Positions 16,678-23,664 of a stretch of 29,069 nucleotides of DNA are shown here, piece by piece (within the stretch, counting starts at the first letter, position 1; every line of letters starts with the position of its first letter). Source of the DNA: a virus. Under the pieces are notes generated by a model. That model worked only from the letters and a program-made list of their open reading frames with translations. It was not told where the DNA came from and ran no database searches. Made by a program: the position numbers and the translations under genes. The DNA is taken from IMG/VR virus record IMGVR_UViG_3300029787_000099, positions 1 to 29,069 of that record. One strand, 5' to 3'.

Positions 16678-17360
16678 GTGGTAAGATATATCAGTGGTCA
16701 TACAGTAGACTTAGTACCTTTGAAAAATGCCCTAAAAAAGCACACTTTGCTTATGTCAGGAAAATTAAAGAGCCTGGAAATAAGGCTATGGATAGAGGTA
16801 AAAATATACACACAATGTGTGAGGACTATATAAGAGGTAGGTATGAAGAGATACCTAAAGAACTAGCAGACTTTGAAGAAGCCTTTGACGTACTAAAAGA
16901 ACTGCACCTTAAAAGTTATGTTACCTGTGAGGGTGATTGGGCTTTTGATATAGACTGGAAACCTGCACCATGGTTCGGTGATACTACATGGGGTAGGGCT
17001 AAAGTAGATGCGTTTGTACATATAGACGGCACAGACACAGCTAGGGTTATAGATTTTAAAACAGGTAGGTATGACGGTAATCAAGAAGTACATAGAGAAC
17101 AGTGTGAGTTATACGGTGCGGTTGTGTTAGAACGTATGCCTGAAATAAAAACTATTACTACTGAGCTTTGGTATTTAGACCATGGTAAGATAGACAGGTA
17201 TGAATATAGTGCAGATAATATAGTACATAAACAAAAGAAATTAAATGACCGAGCAATTATTATGACTACGGCTACTGAGTTTCCAGCTAAACCCAGTACT
17301 TTCGGTTGTAAGTGGTGTTACTTTGGTAAGGAGAAAATGTGTGATGACAGATATGAATGA
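16674..17360 (+). CDS. Cas4/RecB-like PD-(D/E)XK exonuclease with predicted 4Fe-4S cluster (228 aa)
   Basis: DNA exonuclease of the PDDEXK_1 group that processes ends during recombination. It begins YSRLSTFEKCPKK. The core shows His46 in RGKNIH, Asp112 in KVDAF, Asp127 and Lys129 in IDFKTG, then Gln143 of motif QxxLY. Cysteines 19, 212, 215 and 223 (CP... and GCKWCYFGKEKMC) are arranged as in Cas4 and AddB iron-sulphur clusters. The start is GTG, with AAGGAGG at 16662-16668 five bases upstream and a GTGA overlap with the TS-family stop. Nothing suggests a CRISPR context. Confidence 0.9.
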   Translation: MSGKIYQWSYSRLSTFEKCPKKAHFAYVRKIKEPGNKAMDRGKNIHTMCEDYIRGRYEEIPKELADFEEAFDVLKELHLKSYVTCEGDWAFDIDWKPAPWFGDTTWGRAKVDAFVHIDGTDTARVIDFKTGRYDGNQEVHREQCELYGAVVLERMPEIKTITTELWYLDHGKIDRYEYSADNIVHKQKKLNDRAIIMTTATEFPAKPSTFGCKWCYFGKEKMCDDRYE

Positions 17361-17844
17361 TTTATTTAATATGATACGTGGCGGGGCTATAAAACGTTAC
17401 CACACTTTAGAAATTATAGGTGAGCAATCAGTAGCTTCTCACTCGTGGGGCGTAGCTATGATACTACAGTATTTAGAGCCTAACGTAAGTAAAGAAGCCA
17501 TATTAAGAGCTTTAACCCATGACGTAGCAGAACTATTTACTGGAGACATACCCGCCCCTGTTAAATGGGCTAACCCAGATTTAGTAGAAGTATTAAAAAG
17601 GATAGAAGATAAATACGAAAGTGATATAGGTATAGGGTTTAAGTTAAGCCCAGAAGAAACCGCTTTAGGTAAACAGGCAGACATGTTTGAGTTATTAGTT
17701 TTTTGTGTACGTCAAAGGCGTTTAGGCAATACTAATATGAATGAAGTTTTTAGCAACGGTGTTGAGTATTTAGCATCAATTAATTTGAATAAACGGGGTA
17801 AGGCGTTGCTAGGTTATCTCACCAAAATATATGGAGGTATATAG
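17341..17844 (+). CDS. HD-domain 5'-deoxynucleotidase, YfbR-like (167 aa)
   Basis: Predicted dephosphorylation of deoxynucleoside monophosphates. The HD set is visible: a first basic-His segment KRYHTL, ASHSWGVAM with the metal His, then LTHDVAELFTGDIPAPVKW, the diagnostic YfbR-type block. A later QADMFELLVF provides the distal Asp. I chose GTG at 17341, seven bases after AAGGAG (17328-17333); ATG at 17344 is also possible. The longer frame from 17323 starts before the ribosome site. It overlaps the nuclease gene by about 20 bases. In a thymine-modifying phage it could remove dTMP or host dNMPs so that the modified precursor is used; that is inference. Confidence 0.87.
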   Translation: MMTDMNDLFNMIRGGAIKRYHTLEIIGEQSVASHSWGVAMILQYLEPNVSKEAILRALTHDVAELFTGDIPAPVKWANPDLVEVLKRIEDKYESDIGIGFKLSPEETALGKQADMFELLVFCVRQRRLGNTNMNEVFSNGVEYLASINLNKRGKALLGYLTKIYGGI

Positions 17845-18143
17845 TGGACGGTAGTAATTTTGATATTATACAAGACTTAGCTAACTTAGACGTAGCTAAA
17901 CTTAGAGAGGCTCAGGTGAGCTATGGTGACAGTTGGCGTAATAGGGGTGGCGTAGGTGCGTTTATGATGTTAGCCCGTAAGTGGGATAGGATAGAGAATC
18001 AAGTAACTAAAGAGGGTTACGATATATTTAAAACTATAAATAATGACCCTAGTAATGACGGCATACTAGATGACATACGTGATTTACGTAGGTACTTATT
18101 ACTAGTAGAGGGCTACATAATAGACAGTACTAAATATGATTAA
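17844..18143 (+). CDS. DUF1599-like (nucleotide-modification-associated domain) protein (99 aa)
   Basis: Short helical protein with YGDSWRNRGGVGAFMMLARKWDRIEN (27-52) and LDDIRDLRRYLLLVE (75-89). I associate this pattern with DUF1599, named a nucleotide-modification-associated domain because it travels with thymidylate-synthase-like and base-modification genes. The conserved Glu and Asp residues on paired helices are reminiscent of MazG-type all-alpha NTP pyrophosphatases, so a role in cleaning or sorting modified dNTPs is possible. It starts at GTG with GGAGGT five bases upstream, sharing bases with the previous TAG. It overlaps the next gene by 8 bases. Confidence 0.72.
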   Translation: MDGSNFDIIQDLANLDVAKLREAQVSYGDSWRNRGGVGAFMMLARKWDRIENQVTKEGYDIFKTINNDPSNDGILDDIRDLRRYLLLVEGYIIDSTKYD

Positions 18144-18549
18144 AGGTATAACTTTTAGTGCGTTTGATTTATTTCATGCAGGGCATGTGAGTATGTTATC
18201 GGAGGCTAAACAAGAATGTGATTACTTGATAGCCTGTATACACGCCGACCCCAGTAAAGAAAACTCAAATAAAAATAAACCTATACAAAGTTTATTAGAA
18301 CGTCAAATACAGGTAAACGGTTGCCGTTACGTAGATGAAACTTTAGTATATGAAAACGAAGAAGACTTACGTAATATATTAAGGACTGTGCCTTGGGACG
18401 TAAGAATTATAGGCGAAGAATATATGAATAAACACTTTACAGGTAAAAAAGAATTTAACATACCTAGTAAAAAAGTTTACTACAATTACAGGCAACATAC
18501 GTTTAGTAGTAGTGAGTTAAGAGAAAGAATTATATGCAAAGACAAGTAA
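18136..18549 (+). CDS. TagD-like cytidylyltransferase / nucleotidyltransferase (137 aa)
   Basis: HIGH-superfamily transferase resembling glycerol-3-phosphate cytidylyltransferase. The active-site HAGH (14-17) follows FSAFDLF. The C-terminus has YNYRQHTFSSSELRERI, equivalent to the RT.gISTT..R loop. The length (137 aa) matches TagD (~130). It would attach CMP to a phosphorylated small substrate, yielding a CDP-activated donor. It sits in the modification cluster, so it might supply an activated donor for DNA decoration, but surface-glycan or other roles are possible. Overlaps on both sides (8 and 16 bases) show co-expression with the polymerase. Confidence 0.87.
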   Translation: MIKGITFSAFDLFHAGHVSMLSEAKQECDYLIACIHADPSKENSNKNKPIQSLLERQIQVNGCRYVDETLVYENEEDLRNILRTVPWDVRIIGEEYMNKHFTGKKEFNIPSKKVYYNYRQHTFSSSELRERIICKDK

Positions 18550-20420
18550 GTTTATTTACGCCCGAGGTGGACTGGACACCGCCAACTAGTTTACCAGACC
18601 TGAGTGGATACAGTGAGGTAGCTATTGACTTAGAGACATACGACCCACTATTAATGTCTCATGGTCCATCTTGGGCATTCCCAGACGCTGGGTACATAAC
18701 TGGTATAGGTATAGCGACTAAAGATTTTAGTTTGTATTTTCCTATACAGCATGAGGGCGGAGGTAATTTAGATAAGGGTTTAGTACTTAGGTGGCTAACT
18801 AAACAAATGGCTTATAAAAACGATAAAATATTTCATAACTCTTTATATGATGTAGGTTGGCTAAAACGCTACGGTATAAAAGTACACGGCAAAATACAAG
18901 ACACTATGTTCGCAGCACCCTTAATAGATGAGAATCAATACAGTTACTCACTCAATAACTTAGGTGAAAAATATTGTGGAGAAACTAAAGATGAAACTTT
19001 ACTTATTGAAGCAGCAGAAGCATATGGGCTAAACCCTAAAAGTGAGATGTATAAACTGCCTGCTAAATACGTTGGTCCGTACGGTGAGCAAGACGCAGAA
19101 CTAACCTTAAAGTTGTGGCAGGTATTTAAAGAATTAATTAAACTAGAAAACGTAGGCAAGATATACGAACTTGAAACTTCACTAATACCCATACTATTAG
19201 ACATGAGATATAAAGGCGTACCCGTTGACCTTGACGTAGCCGAGCAAGTAAGTAAAAAATTAAAGACAGAAGAAAACCAGATAATAAACGCTATTAATAA
19301 AGAGTTCGGTATGAAACCTGACCTATGGGCAGCACAGTCAGTAGCTACGGTATTTGATAGAGCAGGGCTAAGTTACCCACGTACACCTAAAACTAACGCT
19401 CCGTCTTTTTCTGGTGATTGGTTAGAAAGTCATGACCATAAACTAGCTAATAATATAGTAAGAGCACGTAAGCTAAATAAAGCTAGAACTACGTTTATAG
19501 ATAAAATGATACTAGAACATAACGTAAACGGCAGAATACACGGGGAACTTCACCCGTTACGTAGTGACCGTGGAGGTACAGTAACAGGTAGGTTTAGCAG
19601 TAGTAACCCTAACCTACAACAAGTACCAGCCCGTAACGAAGACATAGGTCCACTTATACGTAGTATCTTTGTACCTGAAAAAGACCATCACTGGGGTGTG
19701 TTTGATTATTCTCAACAAGAACCTAGACTTACTGTGCATTACGCTTCCTCTACAGAACAAGAAGGTGCAGAAGATGCTGTAGATGCCTACCGTAATAAAG
19801 ATGCAGACTTTCATCAGGTAGTAGCAGACATGGCTAACATAAGCCGTAAAGAAGCCAAGATTATTAATTTAGGTTTGAGCTACGGTATGGGTAAAGACAA
19901 GTTAGTAAAACAATTAGATTTATCTATGCAAGAAGCAGAAGTATTATTTGACACATATCATAAAAGAGTACCTTTTATCAAAGGGTTACGAGATCAATGT
20001 GCTAGGATAGGTGCTAATCGTGGATATATAACTACTATAGCTGGGCGTAAATGTAGGTTTAATTTATATGAACCTATGAAAGAAAGAAACATTCCGTACC
20101 CTTACGAAAAAGCGGTTACTGAGTACGGTAGTCAAGTTAAGAGAGCGTACACGTATAAAGCTATGAACAGACTTATACAAGGTTCAGCAGCAGACATGAC
20201 TAAACAAGCTATGGTTGAACTATATAACGAAGGCATATTACCACATACCCAAGTACACGACGAGTTAGATATATCAGTTACTGATCCTGACCAATGTGAA
20301 CTTATTATGAAAATTATGTCAGAATGCACACCTTTACGTGTTCCCAATAAAGTTGATGCAGAGATAGGTAAAAACTGGGGACAAGCAACAGTTCATTATA
20401 AGGAGTATTTTAATGAGTAA
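18534..20420 (+). CDS. polA: Family A DNA polymerase with 3'-5' exonuclease (628 aa)
   Basis: Replicative polymerase of the phage. The exonuclease domain is intact: IDLET with Asp32/Glu34, FHNSLYDVGW for Exo II and YGEQDAEL for Exo III. In the polymerase domain, GRFSSSNPNLQQVP precedes motif A FDYSQQEPR (Asp391). The O-helix RKEAKIINLGLSYG carries Arg438, Lys442 and Tyr450, and motif C is VHDE (His575, Asp576). The residue matching E. coli Pol I Phe762 is Leu446. There is no 5'-3' exonuclease domain, as usual for phage enzymes. It starts at an ATG that overlaps the cytidylyltransferase by 16 bases, and its last 8 bases overlap the HTH gene. The phage-specific gene order polymerase then HTH suggests it ends the replication unit. 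Confidence 0.95.
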   Translation: MQRQVSLFTPEVDWTPPTSLPDLSGYSEVAIDLETYDPLLMSHGPSWAFPDAGYITGIGIATKDFSLYFPIQHEGGGNLDKGLVLRWLTKQMAYKNDKIFHNSLYDVGWLKRYGIKVHGKIQDTMFAAPLIDENQYSYSLNNLGEKYCGETKDETLLIEAAEAYGLNPKSEMYKLPAKYVGPYGEQDAELTLKLWQVFKELIKLENVGKIYELETSLIPILLDMRYKGVPVDLDVAEQVSKKLKTEENQIINAINKEFGMKPDLWAAQSVATVFDRAGLSYPRTPKTNAPSFSGDWLESHDHKLANNIVRARKLNKARTTFIDKMILEHNVNGRIHGELHPLRSDRGGTVTGRFSSSNPNLQQVPARNEDIGPLIRSIFVPEKDHHWGVFDYSQQEPRLTVHYASSTEQEGAEDAVDAYRNKDADFHQVVADMANISRKEAKIINLGLSYGMGKDKLVKQLDLSMQEAEVLFDTYHKRVPFIKGLRDQCARIGANRGYITTIAGRKCRFNLYEPMKERNIPYPYEKAVTEYGSQVKRAYTYKAMNRLIQGSAADMTKQAMVELYNEGILPHTQVHDELDISVTDPDQCELIMKIMSECTPLRVPNKVDAEIGKNWGQATVHYKEYFNE

Positions 20421-20727
20421 ACGCACAGAAAAAGATGACATGTATCTTACTATTTATAAAAATTATTCGAAAGACAACATGACTCTAGAAGAGATAGGTA
20501 TTAAACACGGAGTCACTAAGGCACGAGTATGGCAAATAGTCAGATTTAGTCAATTAGGTGAAGGTGATTATTACACAGGGTACAAAGCTTACATGAATAA
20601 AAAGTCACAGATAGACGGTACACCTGAATTAACAACTAAGCAAAGAAGCACCAAACTAAGGGCGTGGTTAAATAACCAAGATATACGCCTTATAAAAGGT
20701 AAGTACGACTCTTCAACCGTTAGTTAA
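20413..20727 (+). CDS. Small helix-turn-helix DNA-binding protein (104 aa)
   Basis: Residues ~18-44 (NYSKDNMTLEEIGIKHGVTKARVWQIVRF) form a clear sigma-region-4-like helix-turn-helix: TLEEIG, turn at GV, recognition helix KARVWQIV. The rest is short, basic and without another domain. It could be a transcription regulator acting on the phage promoters or a DNA-binding accessory. It is the last gene of the replication unit and overlaps the polymerase stop by 8 bases. A gap of 99 bases with promoter-like and hairpin elements follows. Confidence 0.75.
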   Translation: MSKRTEKDDMYLTIYKNYSKDNMTLEEIGIKHGVTKARVWQIVRFSQLGEGDYYTGYKAYMNKKSQIDGTPELTTKQRSTKLRAWLNNQDIRLIKGKYDSSTVS

Positions 20728-20745
20728 TTATCTTTTAGATTATCC

Positions 20746-20774
20746 TTTTAATCACTAGTGAGCTAAACTAAAGT
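20746..20774 (+). promoter_or_regulatory. Weak promoter candidate before the DUF932 gene
   Basis: TATCC directly precedes TTTTAA (20746-20751). A 17-base spacer and TAAAGT (20769-20774) follow. The upstream TATCCTTT matches two stronger promoters in this window, but both boxes are poor. Listed because the DUF932 gene needs its own promoter or read-through. Confidence 0.3.
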
Positions 20775-20801
20775 AAGGGTAGTTAGCTAATGACGGCTAA
20801 C
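20762..20801 (+). promoter_or_regulatory. Mutually exclusive hairpins in the DUF932 leader
   Basis: TAGTTAGC (20780-20787) can pair upstream with GCTAAACTA (20762-20770, one bulged A). Its GTTAGC part (20782-20787) can instead pair downstream with GCTAAC (20796-20801). The two folds exclude each other, a pattern seen in attenuators. A perfect AAGGAGG ribosome site follows at 20814-20820. No T-run supports termination, so a translational switch or chance pairing are alternatives. Confidence 0.4.
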
Positions 20802-20826
20802 GTAACAACCTTTAAGGAGGTAAATT

Positions 20827-21855
20827 ATGGCAGCAGCCGTAGAAACAATGGCTTATGCAGGGGAAGTACCTTGGCATGGGCTAGGCGTTAAAGTTGATAA
20901 TAACTTAACACCTGAAGAAATGTTAGTTGAAGCTGGACTTGATTGGACAGTTAGTAAGCGTGAAATATTTACATATGATGACGCTGACCCAGATAAGTCT
21001 AACGACTTAATTATGGCACCTAACCACTCACTATTAGTACGTGATAGTGATAATACAGTCTTTGGACCATGTGGACCAAAGTTTATACCAACCCAAAACC
21101 GTGACGCATTTACGTTTTTCAAAAAGTTTACCGACGCAGGTAATATGAGTATGGAAACTGCAGGTTCGTTAAAAGACGGTCGTCAAATATGGGGTTTAGC
21201 TAAAGTTGATGAAAGCTTTACCTTACCAGGAGACGACAGGGTATTAGGTAACTTGCTTGTGTCAGTTAGTCACGAGTGGGGTAAGTCTAATGAAATTAGG
21301 TTTACGCCTATAAGAGTAGTATGTAACAATACGTTAAGTATGGCTTTAGCTGATAAAACTCAGCCACATTTTAAAATGGCACATACTAAAGCGTTTGATG
21401 CAGACCTTATAGTAACTGCAGAGCAGGCACTAGGTTTAGCAAGTAACCGTATGAAAGAGTACAAAGAAGCAGCAGAGTTTTTATGCAGTAAAAAGTATAA
21501 TAAAAATACTGTGGTTTCTTATATAGCTGACTTAATGCAACCTAAACTAGCTATGCAACAAAGGTTGCTAGAGCAAAGTAAAACTGAAAAAACATACTTA
21601 GCCCGTGCTACTATGTTAGATGAGTTTCAGCGTGCACCTAGTAAGGTATATGAAGCGTTAGAACTACAACCAGGAGCCAACTTAAAAAGTAGTGCTGGTA
21701 CTTGGTGGGGTGCTATGAATGCCGTAACCTTTGTCGTTGACCATAAGTGGGGACACGACCGTGACGCAGCAATGCATAACGCTTGGTTCGGGGCTAGGGC
21801 TAGTCTTAAAACTAGGGCTATGACTCAAGCTATTGACTATGCTAAGGCAGCATAA
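20827..21855 (+). CDS. DUF932-family phage/plasmid protein (342 aa)
   Basis: Member of the DUF932 (phage/plasmid-like) family, whose function is unknown. Diagnostic parts: AYAGEVPWHGLG near the N-terminus, LDWTVSKREIF, then NHSLLVRDSDN, GPKFIPTQNRDAF and TAGSLKDGRQIW. VVCNNTLSMAL follows, and the C-terminal half is helical. Its length is typical. A perfect AAGGAGG seven bases before the ATG and a private leader suggest high expression. It overlaps the next gene in TAATG. Members are widespread in phages and plasmids, often near replication or anti-restriction-like genes, but no role can be assigned. Confidence 0.9.
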   Translation: MAAAVETMAYAGEVPWHGLGVKVDNNLTPEEMLVEAGLDWTVSKREIFTYDDADPDKSNDLIMAPNHSLLVRDSDNTVFGPCGPKFIPTQNRDAFTFFKKFTDAGNMSMETAGSLKDGRQIWGLAKVDESFTLPGDDRVLGNLLVSVSHEWGKSNEIRFTPIRVVCNNTLSMALADKTQPHFKMAHTKAFDADLIVTAEQALGLASNRMKEYKEAAEFLCSKKYNKNTVVSYIADLMQPKLAMQQRLLEQSKTEKTYLARATMLDEFQRAPSKVYEALELQPGANLKSSAGTWWGAMNAVTFVVDHKWGHDRDAAMHNAWFGARASLKTRAMTQAIDYAKAA

Positions 21856-22400
21856 TGACTAACGAAGTTAGTTTTGTTTACTTCCTACCTGACTCTCCTA
21901 GTCGGGTAGTGAAGTTTTATATGAGTGAGATGCATAAAGTAAGGGGAGGGGGTATAGCTATAGGCGACCCTGATATTATGGCACCAGCCCTACCAATACA
22001 ACAAGCTGAAAAGTGGTATGAAATCCACACAGGTAAAAAGAAAACATTTAAGGACGTTAAAACTGGTCAAAAAACTTTATATAACGTGCTTATGAAAAAA
22101 GCGGTAAAAATGGAGGAGGAAGATATGTCTAATAAATACAGACAAGTACCGAAGATTGATATACCTAAACCTAATAACTATTGTAAGACTGTACGTGGTC
22201 GTGATCCTTACGACACTAGTCAAATACTTACTAGAACTGATAAAATGCCTATGAGTCAGAATAATAAAGACAGACTTAGGAAGTATGAAGGTAAGCCTAC
22301 TATACAAGATGTTTTAGATAAAGGCATACTGAACCTTAACGATATTAAATACGATATTAAGCTAGGTTATATAACTAAAACATCTAAGGTTAAGGCTTAA
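21855..22400 (+). CDS. Unknown basic protein with C-terminal TIQDVL...KYDI motif (181 aa)
   Basis: Not recognised. Residues ~1-75 form a compact domain (EVSFVYFLPDSPSRVVKFY; QQAEKWYEIHTGKKKTFKDV). A basic Pro/Lys-rich linker follows (KYRQVPKIDIPKPNNY, PMSQNNKDRLRKYEGK). The last ~35 residues contain TIQDVLDKGILNLNDIKYDI. The C-terminus of the protein at 26760-27032 has the same spacing (T..-..L..G.....D-hydrophobic-.YDI), so this looks like a shared small domain. Overall charge and linker suggest nucleic-acid binding. It is translated together with the DUF932 protein, and a hairpin overlaps its stop codon. Confidence 0.7.
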   Translation: MTNEVSFVYFLPDSPSRVVKFYMSEMHKVRGGGIAIGDPDIMAPALPIQQAEKWYEIHTGKKKTFKDVKTGQKTLYNVLMKKAVKMEEEDMSNKYRQVPKIDIPKPNNYCKTVRGRDPYDTSQILTRTDKMPMSQNNKDRLRKYEGKPTIQDVLDKGILNLNDIKYDIKLGYITKTSKVKA

Positions 22401-22413
22401 TATAAGCCGTTTT
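22394..22413 (+). terminator. Short intrinsic-type terminator overlapping the stop codon
   Basis: GGCTTA (22394-22399) pairs with TAAGCC (22403-22408) around a 3-base loop, and GTTTT follows. The stem includes the TAA stop. The T-run is short, so efficiency may be modest. Confidence 0.5.
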
Positions 22414-22472
22414 AAGCGTTTGAATAGGTTAATAGGTTATATAGCCTTACTTACTAATTCATACGCTTAAAA
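22410..22472 (+). promoter_or_regulatory. Long hairpin in the 22401-22557 intergenic gap
   Basis: TTTTAAGCGT (22410-22419) pairs perfectly with ACGCTTAAAA (22463-22472). After one T/T mismatch, TGAAT (22421-22425) pairs with ATTCA (22457-22461). This gives a 15-bp stem around a ~31-base loop. There is no T-run after it. It may protect the upstream message end or bind a regulator. Confidence 0.55.
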
Positions 22473-22498
22473 ACCTTTAAATTAATTACTGATTATCC

Positions 22499-22527
22499 TT
22501 TACTGATTAATATTCAGTAGGTATTAT
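22499..22527 (+). promoter_or_regulatory. Promoter candidate TTTACT-17-TATTAT
   Basis: TTTACT (22499-22504), exactly 17 bases, then TATTAT (22522-22527). It is preceded by TATCC, as in other copies of this signature. The spacer contains TACTGA...TCAGTA, an inverted repeat that overlaps the -35 end. It would transcribe 22558 onward. Confidence 0.65.
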
Positions 22528-22557
22528 ATTAATAATATATAAATATGGAGTTAATAT

Positions 22558-22779
22558 ATGGAAAATCAAAATACAGTATGGGTAGTAAGCTACGGCACTA
22601 CCTCACTAGATAACAGAAGTGAAGTTATATGCTATGACGAAGACTCTGTAGAAGCAGCATGTATGAATTTAGATGACAGGTTTAACCCTGAAACTATATA
22701 CGTATTCACCAGACCACACACCAGCGATACAAACGGGTATTTCTGGAAAGGGGGGCATATACTAGTCAATGGAAAATGA
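22558..22779 (+). CDS. Small unknown acidic protein (73 aa)
   Basis: Not recognised. Begins MENQNTVWVVSYGTTS, a beta-strand-like opening, and continues with DEDSVEAACMNLDDRF and IYVFTRP. There is no cysteine pair, membrane segment or HTH. It is the first gene behind the 22499 promoter, with GGAG six bases before its ATG (ATGGAGTTAATATATG). It overlaps the next gene by 11 bases. Confidence 0.6.
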   Translation: MENQNTVWVVSYGTTSLDNRSEVICYDEDSVEAACMNLDDRFNPETIYVFTRPHTSDTNGYFWKGGHILVNGK

Positions 22780-23005
22780 TACTCAAATACCGATACCTAG
22801 TAGGTCAGAAACTGCACCTCAAGTTTATCACTTTTATAAACTAGACGTAGGTGACCACATGGATATAAAAGCCGAAGACCCAGAAAATTTAAAAAGGGTA
22901 CGTGGTGCTGCTAGTATATACGGTAAACGCAATGATAAATCTTTTGTTACACGTAGCGTGTTTCATGAGGGTAGGAAAATATTAAGGTTATGGAGAACGA
23001 GGTAG
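22769..23005 (+). CDS. Small basic protein ending in an R-x-YGKR...LRLWRT pattern (78 aa)
   Basis: The N-terminal half is acidic and Pro-rich (IPIPSRSETAPQ). The C-terminal half is basic: LKRVRGAASIYGKRNDKSFVTR and RKILRLWRTR. Proteins ending in this A-S-x-Y-G-(K/R)-R...F..R....LR-V/L-WR pattern occur in many phages and look like a short DNA-binding or beta-hairpin domain. I know no function. It overlaps both neighbours (11 and 16 bases). Confidence 0.62.
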   Translation: MENDTQIPIPSRSETAPQVYHFYKLDVGDHMDIKAEDPENLKRVRGAASIYGKRNDKSFVTRSVFHEGRKILRLWRTR

Positions 23006-23664
23006 TATCATATTTACGTTGCGCTTGTCCTAAGTGTAAAAAACCTGTGGCTAGTAAAGCACGTAAGTATTGTTCTGATAAATGTTTAAAAAAAGCTATG
23101 ACGTTAAGAAATATGGAGGCTTATAGAGGCGTTTATTCTGAGTTCGGTGAAAATAGTGGACCTCGTAGTATGGTTAGTGAAAGTTCTATACGTAAAAATG
23201 AAACTCATGTTACGGGTAACGGTGAGTTTGTAGTTGACGACTATCCCGTTGACCCAGATATATTCGCCATAGCTGAAGCTAACCACGAACAATACGTTCT
23301 TGATAGAAATGAATATGAAGCTAGGGTAGTTATTGACGGGTTAACAATCTTTCAAGAAGAATATGATAAAAACCATGACGTAAGTTATTCAAGTGAACAA
23401 ACTAAAAAACATGAAGCTAATTTAACAGAAGAAGATAAGGCAATAAGGGCTATAAAAAACAGAAAATATCAACAAGAAAATAAAGAAAGAATAAGTAAAC
23501 AAGCAAGAGAAAGATACAGAGCTAACCCTGAAAAATACAGAAAAATACATAGAGATTATTATCACAAGAATAAAAATAAAATTAAGGAGTACTCTAGAAA
23601 ATATTATGAAAACAAAAAAGAAATTATCGCCGAAGCAAGAAAAATACGCTCAAAACGTAGCTAA
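22990..23664 (+). CDS. Zinc-ribbon protein with long Lys/Arg/Tyr-rich basic tail (224 aa)
   Basis: The N-terminus has CACPKC (12-17) and CSDKC (~32-36), a probable zinc-binding CxC/CxxC...CxxxC module. The middle is acidic and soluble. From about residue 150 on there is a repetitive basic helix with units like RKYQQENKERI, ARERYRANPEKY, RKIHRDYYHKN and SRKYYENKKEI. Tails of this kind are often found attached to phage HNH nucleases and DNA-binding proteins, but no HNH residues are present. It is a likely DNA or RNA binder. Its last 59 bases overlap the start of the terminase small subunit gene. Confidence 0.68.
   Translation: MENEVVSYLRCACPKCKKPVASKARKYCSDKCLKKAMTLRNMEAYRGVYSEFGENSGPRSMVSESSIRKNETHVTGNGEFVVDDYPVDPDIFAIAEANHEQYVLDRNEYEARVVIDGLTIFQEEYDKNHDVSYSSEQTKKHEANLTEEDKAIRAIKNRKYQQENKERISKQARERYRANPEKYRKIHRDYYHKNKNKIKEYSRKYYENKKEIIAEARKIRSKRS

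Noticed and set aside
16674-17360. CRISPR-associated Cas4
   Set aside because: The protein is Cas4/RecB-like, but there is no repeat array, cas1 or cas2; a phage recombination exonuclease is the better reading.
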